This document shows, one piece after another, positions 53,754 through 62,147 of a stretch of 64,000 bases of DNA (positions within the stretch are counted from its first letter, which is position 1; each line of letters opens with the position of its first letter). This DNA comes from Streptantibioticus_A sp037034305 (GTDB taxonomy: Bacteria; Actinomycetota; Actinomycetes; Streptomycetales; Streptomycetaceae). The notes beneath the pieces are model-generated. The model saw nothing but the letters and a program-made list of their open reading frames with translations. It was not told the DNA's origin and made no database searches. Both the position numbers and the translations under genes were made by a program. The stretch covers positions 62,001 through 126,000 of the forward strand of contig JBAGJY010000017.1 in NCBI GenBank assembly GCA_037034305.1, read 5' to 3'.

Positions 53754-55460
53754 GTGAAGACCGCACTACTGGGGCCGCGGCAGCGTGGCGAGGCGTTGGC
53801 CCGGATGGCCGAGCAGGAACTCGACGTGCTGGTCGTCGGCGGCGGCGTGGTGGGCGCCGGGACCGCACTCGACGCGGCGACCCGCGGCCTGCTCACCGGG
53901 CTGGTGGAGGCGCGTGACTGGGCGTCGGGCACCTCCAGCCGGTCCAGCAAGCTGATCCACGGCGGGCTGCGCTACCTGGAGATGCTGGACTTCGCACTGG
54001 TACGGGAGGCGCTCAAGGAACGCGGCCTGCTCACCCAGCGGCTGGCGCCGCACCTGGTCAAACCGGTGCCGTTCCTCTACCCGTTGGCGCACCGCGGCTG
54101 GGAGCGGCTGTACGCCGGAACCGGGGTGGCGATGTACGACGTCATGGGCGTGTCCTCCGGGCACAGCCGCGGCCTGCCCGGCCACCGGCACCTGACGCGC
54201 CGCAAGGCGCTGCGCGTCGCGCCGTGCCTGCGCAAGGACGCGCTGGTCGGTGCGTTGCAGTACTACGACGCCCAGATGGACGACGCGCGTTACGTGGCCG
54301 CCCTGGTGCGCACCGCCGCCTCCTACGGCGCGCTGGCCGCCAACCGGGCCCGGGTGGTGGGGTTCCTTCGCGAGGGGGAACGCGTTGTCGGTGCCCGGGT
54401 GCAGGATGTGGAGCAGGGCGGGGAGTACGAGGTCCGCGCCCGTCAGATCGTCAACTCGACCGGGGTGTGGACGGACGAGACGCAGGCACTCGTGGGGGAG
54501 AGGGGGCAGTTCCATGTCAGGGCTTCCAAGGGCATCCACCTGGTCGTACCGAAGGACCGGATCCATTCCGCGACCGGGCTGATCCTGCGCACCGAGAAGA
54601 GCGTGCTGTTCGTGATCCCGTGGGGGAGGCACTGGATCGTCGGCACCACCGACACCGACTGGGACCTGGACAAGGCGCATCCGGCCGCGTCCAGCGCCGA
54701 CATCGACTACCTGCTGGAGCACGTCAACTCGGTGCTCGCGGTACCGCTCGGCCGCGATGACGTGCAGGGCGTGTACGCCGGGCTGCGCCCGCTGCTGGCC
54801 GGGGAGTCGGAGGCGACCAGCAAGCTGTCGCGCGAGCACACCGTGGCACACCCCGTGCCGGGCCTGGTCGTTGTGGCGGGCGGCAAGTACACCACGTACC
54901 GGGTGATGGCCAAGGACGCGGTGGACGCGGCGGTGCACGGACTGGACCGCAGGGTCGCGCGGTGCTGCACCGAGGAGGTGCCGCTGGCCGGGGCGGACGG
55001 CTACCACGCGCTGTGGAACGCGCGGGCGCGGATCGCCGCTGAGTCAGGGCTGCACGTCGCCAGGGTCGAGCATCTATTGAATCGTTATGGATCGTTGATT
55101 ACGGAGCTGTTGGATCTGATCGCCGCGGACCCAACGCTGGGCGAGCCACTCGCCGCGGCCGACGACTACCTGCGGGCCGAGGTGGTGTACGCCGCCTCGC
55201 ACGAGGGCGCGCGCCACCTCGACGACGTGCTCACCCGCCGTACGAGGATCTCCATCGAGACCTTCGACCGCGGCACCCTGAGTGCCCGTGAGGTGGCGGA
55301 ACTGGTGGCACCGGTGCTGGGTTGGGACGACGAACACCTGGAGAAGGAGGTGACGCACTACGAGAAGCGGGTCGAGGCAGAACGTGAATCGCAACGCCAA
55401 CCCGACGATTTGACCGCGGACGCTGCTCGCTTGGGTGCGCCAGATATCGTGCCCCTCTAG
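53754..55460 (+). CDS. glpD: Glycerol-3-phosphate dehydrogenase (respiratory)
   Basis: A 568-residue flavoprotein that oxidises glycerol-3-phosphate to dihydroxyacetone phosphate and feeds electrons to the quinone pool. The FAD loop is VLVVGGGVVGAGTALDAATRG (about 27-46, in part); TSSRSSKLIHGGLRYLE and WIVGTTDTDWD are conserved. GTG 53754 has a GGGAGG site. An internal patch at 55071-55112 uses rare AT-rich codons (CTA, TTG, AAT, TAT, ATT). The kinase genes follow on the same strand. Confidence 0.93.
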   Translation: MKTALLGPRQRGEALARMAEQELDVLVVGGGVVGAGTALDAATRGLLTGLVEARDWASGTSSRSSKLIHGGLRYLEMLDFALVREALKERGLLTQRLAPHLVKPVPFLYPLAHRGWERLYAGTGVAMYDVMGVSSGHSRGLPGHRHLTRRKALRVAPCLRKDALVGALQYYDAQMDDARYVAALVRTAASYGALAANRARVVGFLREGERVVGARVQDVEQGGEYEVRARQIVNSTGVWTDETQALVGERGQFHVRASKGIHLVVPKDRIHSATGLILRTEKSVLFVIPWGRHWIVGTTDTDWDLDKAHPAASSADIDYLLEHVNSVLAVPLGRDDVQGVYAGLRPLLAGESEATSKLSREHTVAHPVPGLVVVAGGKYTTYRVMAKDAVDAAVHGLDRRVARCCTEEVPLAGADGYHALWNARARIAAESGLHVARVEHLLNRYGSLITELLDLIAADPTLGEPLAAADDYLRAEVVYAASHEGARHLDDVLTRRTRISIETFDRGTLSAREVAELVAPVLGWDDEHLEKEVTHYEKRVEAERESQRQPDDLTADAARLGAPDIVPL

Positions 55461-55516
55461 AAAAACCGTGCGGCCACCGGGATCTCAGGCGTGACGGGGA
55501 ATGAGAGGGGTGGAGA

Positions 55517-57331
55517 GTGTCCGATCAGGGGCGGCTGGTGGCTGGTAGGTACCGGCTGGTCGAGCTGATAGGCCGGGGCGGCATGGGCACCGTCTGGAGA
55601 TCCGAGGACGAGCTGCTGGGCCGTCAGGTCGCCGTCAAGAAGCTACGGGTGCCACCGCAGTTGCACGACGACGAGCGCGAGACGCTGTACGAGCGCACCC
55701 GCAGGGAGGCGCGCAGTGCCGCCCGGATCACCCACCCCAACGTGGTCGTGGTGCACGACGTGGTCGAGGACGAGGGCCTGCCGTGCATCGTGATGGAGTA
55801 CGTGCCGTCCAGGACCCTCGGTGACGTGCTGAAGAAGGACGGCCCGGTCACGCCGCGGGAGGCCGCGCGGATCGGCCGCGGCATGGTCGCCGCGCTGCGC
55901 GCGGCACACCGTGCCGGAGTACTGCACCGCGACGTCAAGCCCGCCAACGTGCTGCTGAGCGCCAACGGTGTGGAAGGCGGCGAGAGTTGGCCGGGCGGCC
56001 GGGTGGTGCTCACCGACTTCGGCATCGCCTCCGCGACCGGCACCTCCACCCTCACCCGCACCGGAGAGCTGATCGGCTCCTTCGACTACCTGGCGCCGGA
56101 GCGGATAACCGGTGGCACCGGCGGCCCGGCCTGCGACCTGTGGGCGTTGGGAGCCACGTTGTACCAGGCGGTGGAGGGCGTGGCGCCGTTCCGCCGGGAC
56201 ACCCCGATCGAGACCGCGTACGCCATCGCCTCCGAGCCGGTGCCCACCGCGCGCCGGGCGGGCCCGCTCACCTCGGTCATCGAGTCGCTGCTGGAGAAGG
56301 ACCCGGACAAGCGGATGACCGCCGAGGAGGCCGAGCGACTGCTGGTCGCCTCCGTGGAGACGGTCGTCGCCCGCGCCCCCCGGCCGGCCCCGTCCTGGGC
56401 GGTGGGCGAGGCCACCGACGACCAGCCGACCGCGGCGGTCGCCCGCAGCGCGGCCACTGCCGAGGCCGCCGCTGACGTCGTGCCCGAGCAGCGCACCGCA
56501 CCGGACACCGAGGGCACCGGCGGCACCCAACTCCCGCACGAGACGGGGAACATGCTCGGCGAGCGGTACGCCGAGGACCCCACCGCGCGGGTCCGCCCAG
56601 CGACCGCCGTCCCCCCGGTGTCCGCCGAGCCCACGCCGCGACCCGACCCCCAAGCACTGGCCGAGACCCCCGCACCGCCCGGTACGCCCGCACGGCCCCG
56701 CGACCGCCGCCCCGGCCGCGGCAGGCGGGTGGCCGCCTGGTGTACCGCCGCCGCCCTGGTGGCCGCGGTCGCGGTCGGCGGGGTGCTGCTGGCCCGCGGC
56801 GGCGGAGCGACGGACGGCAGGGCGACCGCCGACGGCGGCGCGTCCGGCGGACCCTCGTCGGGACCCGCCCCGACCGCGCCTGCGGGCTACCATATGGTCA
56901 ACGATCCGGCCGGTTTCACCATGGCGGTTCCCGACGGCTGGGCCCGGAAGGTGAATTCGGACGGCCGCAACATCCACTATGTGGACACCCAGGGCAAGTG
57001 CGACCTGTTGGTGAGCATCGAGGACTACGCGGGACCGAGCCCGTTGCAGCACTTCCGCGATCTGGAGGTCACGTTGGAGGCCGACAACAACGGCTACAGC
57101 TCCCTTCGGATGAACCCCACCCAGGCGCAGATCAACGGCCAGCAGGTTCCGGCCGCGATCTGGGAGTGGACGTGGAAGGGGAAGGTCCGCCGGTATCACG
57201 CCATCGACCTGGGCTTCGGTAAGGAGGGCGGCACGGAGTACGCGATCTACCTCTCGGGACCGGACGCCGAGTGGCAGCAGCGGCTTCCGGTGTTCAACAA
57301 CGCGGTGAAGACCTTCCAGCCGCACGGCTGA
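55517..57331 (+). CDS. Receptor Ser/Thr protein kinase with extracellular sensor domain
   Basis: A 604-residue Hanks-type kinase. The catalytic domain (8-280) is intact: G-loop IGRGGMGTV, K41, HRD at 137-139, DFG at 167-169, and an activation loop with several Thr. A Pro/Ala/Thr-rich linker leads to one membrane helix (about 408-428) and a roughly 175-residue outer domain starting DPAGFTMAVPDGW. The outer domain is shared with the pseudokinase downstream, and PASTA repeats are absent. By position beside glpD it corresponds to the SCO4775-4779 kinase cluster of S. coelicolor, some of whose kinases act on MreB and spore-wall synthesis. Confidence 0.92.
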   Translation: MSDQGRLVAGRYRLVELIGRGGMGTVWRSEDELLGRQVAVKKLRVPPQLHDDERETLYERTRREARSAARITHPNVVVVHDVVEDEGLPCIVMEYVPSRTLGDVLKKDGPVTPREAARIGRGMVAALRAAHRAGVLHRDVKPANVLLSANGVEGGESWPGGRVVLTDFGIASATGTSTLTRTGELIGSFDYLAPERITGGTGGPACDLWALGATLYQAVEGVAPFRRDTPIETAYAIASEPVPTARRAGPLTSVIESLLEKDPDKRMTAEEAERLLVASVETVVARAPRPAPSWAVGEATDDQPTAAVARSAATAEAAADVVPEQRTAPDTEGTGGTQLPHETGNMLGERYAEDPTARVRPATAVPPVSAEPTPRPDPQALAETPAPPGTPARPRDRRPGRGRRVAAWCTAAALVAAVAVGGVLLARGGGATDGRATADGGASGGPSSGPAPTAPAGYHMVNDPAGFTMAVPDGWARKVNSDGRNIHYVDTQGKCDLLVSIEDYAGPSPLQHFRDLEVTLEADNNGYSSLRMNPTQAQINGQQVPAAIWEWTWKGKVRRYHAIDLGFGKEGGTEYAIYLSGPDAEWQQRLPVFNNAVKTFQPHG

Positions 57332-57372
57332 GACAGGCACTCGCTCATCTGCGAGGACAGTTACCAGTCGAG

Positions 57373-57423
57373 GACCGGCGTATACCGGTCGAAGTATGAG
57401 CCCCCGGTTCCGGAACCGGGGGC
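57373..57423 (+). terminator. Two tandem hairpins between kinase genes
   Basis: Hairpin 1 pairs 57373-57378 with 57385-57390 (CGTATA loop); hairpin 2 is a 24-nt palindrome at 57400-57423 (GCCCCCGGTTCC and its complement). They probably terminate or attenuate transcription from the first kinase gene; the second begins 114 nt later. Confidence 0.6.
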
Positions 57424-57536
57424 AGGCGTACCGATGTCCTACCCACAGGGGATGATGTGATGGGGCAGTCGCATCGACCCCGTGTCGACCCGTGCGCCGC
57501 CCGATGCACCGTCATATCGATCTGCAGAGGACGTTG

Positions 57537-58844
57537 ATGACCCAGGCGCAAGGCACCACCGGCCGTCTCCTCGCCGACCGCTACCGCCTCGGCGAGGTCC
57601 TCGGCAAGGGCGGTATGGGCACGGTGTGGCGGGCGGTCGACGAGACCCTGGGCCGTACTGTCGCCGTCAAGGAGCTGCGGTTCCCCGGCAACGTGGACGA
57701 CGAGGAGAAGCGCCGCCTGATCACCCGCACCCTGCGCGAGGCCAAGGCGACCGCCCGGATCCGGGCCAACGGCGCGGTGACCGTCTTCGACGTGGTCGAG
57801 GAGGACAGGCGGCCGTGGATCGTCATGGAGCTGGTCGAGGGCCGCTCGCTGTCCGACGCGATCCGCGCCGACGGGCCGCTGCCGCCCAGACGCGCGGCCG
57901 AGGTGGGTCTCGCCGTCCTCGACGTGCTGCGCGCGGCGCACCGCGAGGGCATCCTGCACCGTGACGTGAAGCCGTCCAACGTGCTGATCGCGGACGACGG
58001 CCGGGTGGTGCTCACCGACTTCGGCATCGCACAGGTCGAGGGCGACCCGTCGGTGACCTCGACCGGCATGCTGGTGGGCGCGCCGTCCTACATATCGCCG
58101 GAGCGGGCCCGCGGCCACAAGCCGGGACCGCCGTCCGACCTGTGGTCGCTGGGCGCGCTGCTGTACGCGGCGGTCGAGGGCCGCCCGCCGTACGACAAGG
58201 GCTCGGCGATCGCCACGCTCACCGCCGTGATGACCGAGCCGGTCGATCCGCCGAAGGTCACCGGGCCGCTGGCGGACGCCATCCACGGCCTGCTGATCAA
58301 GGACCCGGCCAAGCGCCTCGACGAGCCGGGCGTAAGGGAGTTGCTGGAGGAGGCGGTCAGCCTCCCGGAGGCGCCGGACGCCGAGGAGACCCGCATGATG
58401 GCGCTCCCGGCCGATCCGCAGCCCACCCCGACCGACGTCCGTCCGCTGCTGTCGCAGCAGGAGAAGATGCTGGGCGCGCTGCGCTCGTTGGCCAACGCCG
58501 CCACCGTGAAGCCGGACCCCGAGCCGAAGTTGAAGCCGGTCGCGGTCAGCTCGCCGTTCTCCTCCCGGTTCCCCAGCTCGCGCACCTCCGGCTTCTCCCC
58601 GGTCCGGGCACCGCTCAGCGATGTCGTGCCGCGCCGCACCCTGGTGATAGTGGTGGCGGTGGTGGTGCTGGCCGTGCTGGCCGCCATCATCAGCACCGCC
58701 TTCGCCGCCGACCGCACCGACGGCGCGGTACCGGGGCGGCGGTCCGGCGCCTCGCACCCGTCCGGTGCGCCCCACGAGCGCCGGGGGGCGCTTCTTCAAC
58801 ACGTTCAAACCGGTCAACCAACCGGCCACAAGCACGTATCGTAA
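57537..58844 (+). CDS. Ser/Thr protein kinase with short extracytoplasmic tail
   Basis: A 435-residue Hanks-type kinase with G-loop LGKGGMGTV (22-30), K45, HRD at 141-143 and DFG at 161-163, so it should be active. A linker (about 280-360) precedes a membrane helix (about 365-385, VIVVAVVVLAVLAAI). Only about 50 residues follow, without the sensor domain of its neighbours. ATG 57537 has AGAGGACG upstream; GTG 57492 and ATG 57504 are in-frame alternatives. A run of six G at about 58785 near the end could hide a frameshift. Confidence 0.9.
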   Translation: MTQAQGTTGRLLADRYRLGEVLGKGGMGTVWRAVDETLGRTVAVKELRFPGNVDDEEKRRLITRTLREAKATARIRANGAVTVFDVVEEDRRPWIVMELVEGRSLSDAIRADGPLPPRRAAEVGLAVLDVLRAAHREGILHRDVKPSNVLIADDGRVVLTDFGIAQVEGDPSVTSTGMLVGAPSYISPERARGHKPGPPSDLWSLGALLYAAVEGRPPYDKGSAIATLTAVMTEPVDPPKVTGPLADAIHGLLIKDPAKRLDEPGVRELLEEAVSLPEAPDAEETRMMALPADPQPTPTDVRPLLSQQEKMLGALRSLANAATVKPDPEPKLKPVAVSSPFSSRFPSSRTSGFSPVRAPLSDVVPRRTLVIVVAVVVLAVLAAIISTAFAADRTDGAVPGRRSGASHPSGAPHERRGALLQHVQTGQPTGHKHVS

Positions 58845-58883
58845 AGAGGCTCAGACTGTCCGTCGCCGACCGAGGTTGACCGA

Positions 58884-58907
58884 AGACGGCTTGGCCGAAA
58901 GCCGTCT
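58884..58907 (+). terminator. Hairpin between kinase and pseudokinase genes
   Basis: A 9-bp perfect stem (58884-58892 with 58899-58907) with a 6-nt loop, 40 nt after the second kinase gene. Possible terminator or attenuator. Confidence 0.45.
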
Positions 58908-59008
58908 GCCCACAAGCCGAACACCCGGCAGCCGGACGTCACCGTGTAGTGCGGCCGTCTGACCGAAGCCGTGCCACCGCGTTCATGTGACGCTCATGGG
59001 GAGGAGCC

Positions 59009-60943
59009 GTGGACGAGTACGCCGGGCGGGTGCTGGCGGGCCGCTACCGGCTGCCCCGGTCGCCCGCAGACGAGTTCGAGCTGGTGGAGACCCGCGCCTT
59101 CGACACGTACAGCGGACAGGAAGTGCTGGTACGGCAGTTGCTGCTGCCCGAGGTCGTGCACGCCGAGGTGGTCGGCGACGAGACGGCACCGCACGCCGCC
59201 CAGCCCGGCGCGGGCGACAGCGCGGGCCGCGCCCTGGAGGCGGCCAGGGCCGCCGCCGCGGTGCCGGACCATCCCGCGCTGGTCCAGGTCTTCGACGTGC
59301 TGGTGGAGGACGGCAGCCTGTGGGTGGTCTCCGAACTGGTCCCCGGCCGCCCGATCGCCTCGCTGCTGGCCGACCGGCGGCTGTCCCCGTACCGCGCCGC
59401 CGAGGTCGCCGCCGACCTGCTGGCCGGGCTGCGCGCACTGCACGCGTACGGCTGGGCGCACCGCAACATCACCGCCCGTACCGTGCTGGTCTGCGAGGAC
59501 GGCCGGGCGATGCTGGACGGACTGGCCTTCGGCGCCGCCCAGGAGGCGCTGTGCGGCTATGACCCGGTGCCGCGCGAGGTGCTGGCCGCCGCCGGTGGCG
59601 AGGACCCGGCGCGGCGCGGCGGCTGGGGCGGCCCGGACTCCGCGCTCGCCCTGGAGCGCGCCCGGCAGGCCAGGATCGCCGTGATCGGCCCGGTCACCGA
59701 GCGCTGGGCACCGGAGCAGGCCGGTCCGGTGCACCAGAACTGGCAGTTGGCGCCGCCCGTCGGCCCGGCCGCCGACCTGTGGGCGCTGGGCGCGCTGCTG
59801 TTCCGCTGTGTGCAGGGTCATCCGCCGTTCCCCGAGGAGAGCGCGGCCGAACTGGTCGACCTGGTCTGCGCCGAGCCGCCCGCGCTGGCCGAGGACTGCG
59901 GGCCGCTGCGCCCGGTCGTGGAGTCGCTGCTGCGCCAGGACCCCACCGAGCGGCCGGAGTTCGAGGAACTGCGCGGCTGGCTGCGCTCGTTGGTCCGGTC
60001 CGCGCCCGAGCCGGACATCGGCGCCCGCATGGTCCAGGTCCCGGCCGGTCCCGGCGACCCGCACAAGCTGCCCGTGGTGCGCCGCAAGGGCGAGCTGGTA
60101 CGGCTGCGCAGACGCCGCCGCCCGCGCGCCGACGCGATGGCCGCGCCGCCGCCGCACGGCCGCCACGCGCGCAGCCGCGGCCAGCGGCCCGCCGCCGCGG
60201 ACGCGGCGGGCGAGACGGTCGAAGTGCGCCACCGCACCAGCGAGTTGAGCCAGACCGCCGGGAAGGCGCCGCACCGGATGGGGCTGCTGCTGGTCGGTCT
60301 GGTCCTGCTGCTGCTCGCCGCGCTGGTGCTGTACGCCGTGCTGTTCATGCCCAAGGGCGCTGGCGGCGCCTCCAGCCGCTCGCTGCCCGCGCAGGTCTCC
60401 GGGGGCGTGGCGGCCGGGCAGTCGGCGCCCACCTCGGGCGACGCCCCGACGCCCACCGACCGCACCACCCAGCAAGCCCCGTCCCTGGGCTCGGACTTCA
60501 CCGTGCGCGGCGACCCGGCGGGTTTCTCGGTCGCGGTGCACGACGGCTGGACCAGGAGCGCCGGGCCCAACGGCGAGACGGTCTTCTCCAGCGGTGGCGA
60601 CGTGATGCAACTGGTCGTCGTGGTGGGCCGGGACAGTACGGCCGACTACGGCACCGACCCGCTCGCCTATCTGGACAGGGAACCGGAGTTGGCGCCTTTC
60701 AGGTCCAGCACGTGGTCCTCGGCCGCCGGGCTCAAACGGCTGGACGCGGGCGGAGCGGCCGCCGCCGAGGGCGAGTTCACCTGGCGCGACCCCGACTCCG
60801 GCAACCAGGTCTACGGCCGCGACCTGGCGATCGCGCGCGGCGGCAGGTACGACATCGTCCTGCTCACCGGGCCCGACGACCAACGCTCGGTGATCTCCGG
60901 CTACTTCGACAAGGCGACGCTCACCTTCCGCGCGAACGGCTGA
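59009..60943 (+). CDS. Receptor pseudokinase (STK-like) with extracellular sensor domain
   Basis: A 644-residue protein whose first 350 residues follow the kinase fold but have lost the catalytic residues: no glycine loop, R42 in place of the ATP lysine, HRN (151-153) instead of HRD, and DGLAFG instead of a plain DFG. The helix motif DLWALGALLFRCVQGHPPF is retained. A basic linker, one membrane helix (about 425-448) and an outer domain opening DPAGFSVAVHDGW follow; the latter matches that of the kinase at 55.5 kb. It probably scaffolds or allosterically regulates its kinase neighbours. The GTG start follows GGGGAGGAGCC. Confidence 0.85.
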   Translation: MDEYAGRVLAGRYRLPRSPADEFELVETRAFDTYSGQEVLVRQLLLPEVVHAEVVGDETAPHAAQPGAGDSAGRALEAARAAAAVPDHPALVQVFDVLVEDGSLWVVSELVPGRPIASLLADRRLSPYRAAEVAADLLAGLRALHAYGWAHRNITARTVLVCEDGRAMLDGLAFGAAQEALCGYDPVPREVLAAAGGEDPARRGGWGGPDSALALERARQARIAVIGPVTERWAPEQAGPVHQNWQLAPPVGPAADLWALGALLFRCVQGHPPFPEESAAELVDLVCAEPPALAEDCGPLRPVVESLLRQDPTERPEFEELRGWLRSLVRSAPEPDIGARMVQVPAGPGDPHKLPVVRRKGELVRLRRRRRPRADAMAAPPPHGRHARSRGQRPAAADAAGETVEVRHRTSELSQTAGKAPHRMGLLLVGLVLLLLAALVLYAVLFMPKGAGGASSRSLPAQVSGGVAAGQSAPTSGDAPTPTDRTTQQAPSLGSDFTVRGDPAGFSVAVHDGWTRSAGPNGETVFSSGGDVMQLVVVVGRDSTADYGTDPLAYLDREPELAPFRSSTWSSAAGLKRLDAGGAAAAEGEFTWRDPDSGNQVYGRDLAIARGGRYDIVLLTGPDDQRSVISGYFDKATLTFRANG

Positions 60944-61107
60944 CCGGCGCGGCCTTGGACGGCGCGCCCTCCAACGGGTGAACGGCGCCGGGCCGCACCG
61001 CCCGCGGTGGTACACATCCCGGGTTGCCTTCGGCGCGCCGGTCGGCACCGGCTGTTCGGTCGACGGCGCGAAGTCCGCTGTCAGCCCGGCGAGTTGGGGA
61101 GTCCCGC

Positions 61108-62070
61108 ATGTCCACCGAAACGACGGCACCACCGCGCCTGCCGTCCGCCCGCAAGGCGGAACGTGCGCCGCGTGACGTGACGGAACACCGGCTCTCCTTC
61201 GACGGGTTCGGCTATCTGTGCCGGGTGGTGTGGCAGGACGCGGCGGTCAGCGAGCCGCTGGTGCTGCTCGGCGGATCGTCCCAGGACCGGTTCTCCTGGG
61301 CGCGGCACGAGGAGCGGCTGGCCGACGCGTGCACCGTGATCACCCTCGACCTGCCGGGGTACGGCGCCGCCGAGCCGCTGCCGACCCGGTACGGCATCGA
61401 CTTCCTGGCCGCCGCGGTGCGGCACGCGCTGTACGAACTGGGCATGGCCAAGGTCAATCTGCTGGGGGCCTGCTTCGGCGGCGCCATCGCGCTGCGCTTC
61501 GCCCAGCACTATCCGGACGCGCTGCGGCGGCTGATGCTCGCCGGGATGACCACCCGGGTCCCCCGGGAGTACGCGGAGGCGGTGCCGCGCTGGCTGCGGA
61601 TGCTGGACGACGACCGCCGTGAGGAGATGGCCGGTCAACTGGTGGCGCGGTTCATGTCGCCGTCCGGCGCCGGGCGGATCCGGCGGCACGCGGCCATCGC
61701 CCGGCTGCTGCAGCAGCAGTTCATGGCGCAGACGCCGCGGCAGATCGGCATGGCGGTGGTGGACCACAACGTCCGTCTGCTGAACCACGAGTGGTATCGC
61801 CCGGAGCCGGTGCCCCCGCTGTCCACGTTGGTCTTCACCGGCGAGTACGACTCGCTCACCACGCCGCGCATGGGGCGGGAGACCGCGGCCCAACTCCCCG
61901 GCGCCGCCTTCCTGACGGTCCGGGACGCCGACCATCTGGTGCACATGGAACGCATCGAGGAGTTCACCGACCTCCTGTTGCGCTTCTGCACCGACCGCCC
62001 CATCGATGACCTGCCGTACTGCCATCCCGTCGAGTATCCGGGCGGCGGCCCCGGCCAGATCCGTCCGTAA
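61108..62070 (+). CDS. Alpha/beta hydrolase with cysteine at the nucleophile position
   Basis: A 320-residue hydrolase fold. The nucleophile elbow reads GACFGG, giving Cys122 instead of Ser; Asp248 (TGEYDSLTTP) and His276 (DADHLVHME) complete a possible Cys-Asp-His triad, as in dienelactone hydrolase. LLGGSSQDRFSW forms the oxyanion side. ATG 61108 is chosen; the frame is open 84 nt further upstream. Substrate unknown, and it may be non-hydrolytic. Confidence 0.82.
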   Translation: MSTETTAPPRLPSARKAERAPRDVTEHRLSFDGFGYLCRVVWQDAAVSEPLVLLGGSSQDRFSWARHEERLADACTVITLDLPGYGAAEPLPTRYGIDFLAAAVRHALYELGMAKVNLLGACFGGAIALRFAQHYPDALRRLMLAGMTTRVPREYAEAVPRWLRMLDDDRREEMAGQLVARFMSPSGAGRIRRHAAIARLLQQQFMAQTPRQIGMAVVDHNVRLLNHEWYRPEPVPPLSTLVFTGEYDSLTTPRMGRETAAQLPGAAFLTVRDADHLVHMERIEEFTDLLLRFCTDRPIDDLPYCHPVEYPGGGPGQIRP

Positions 62071-62147
62071 CCGGGCGTACCGCCTGCGGCGCGCGTACGG
62101 TGGAAGGAGACTCCTACCGTTCTCATCCGGTACGCGAGGAGGACCCC

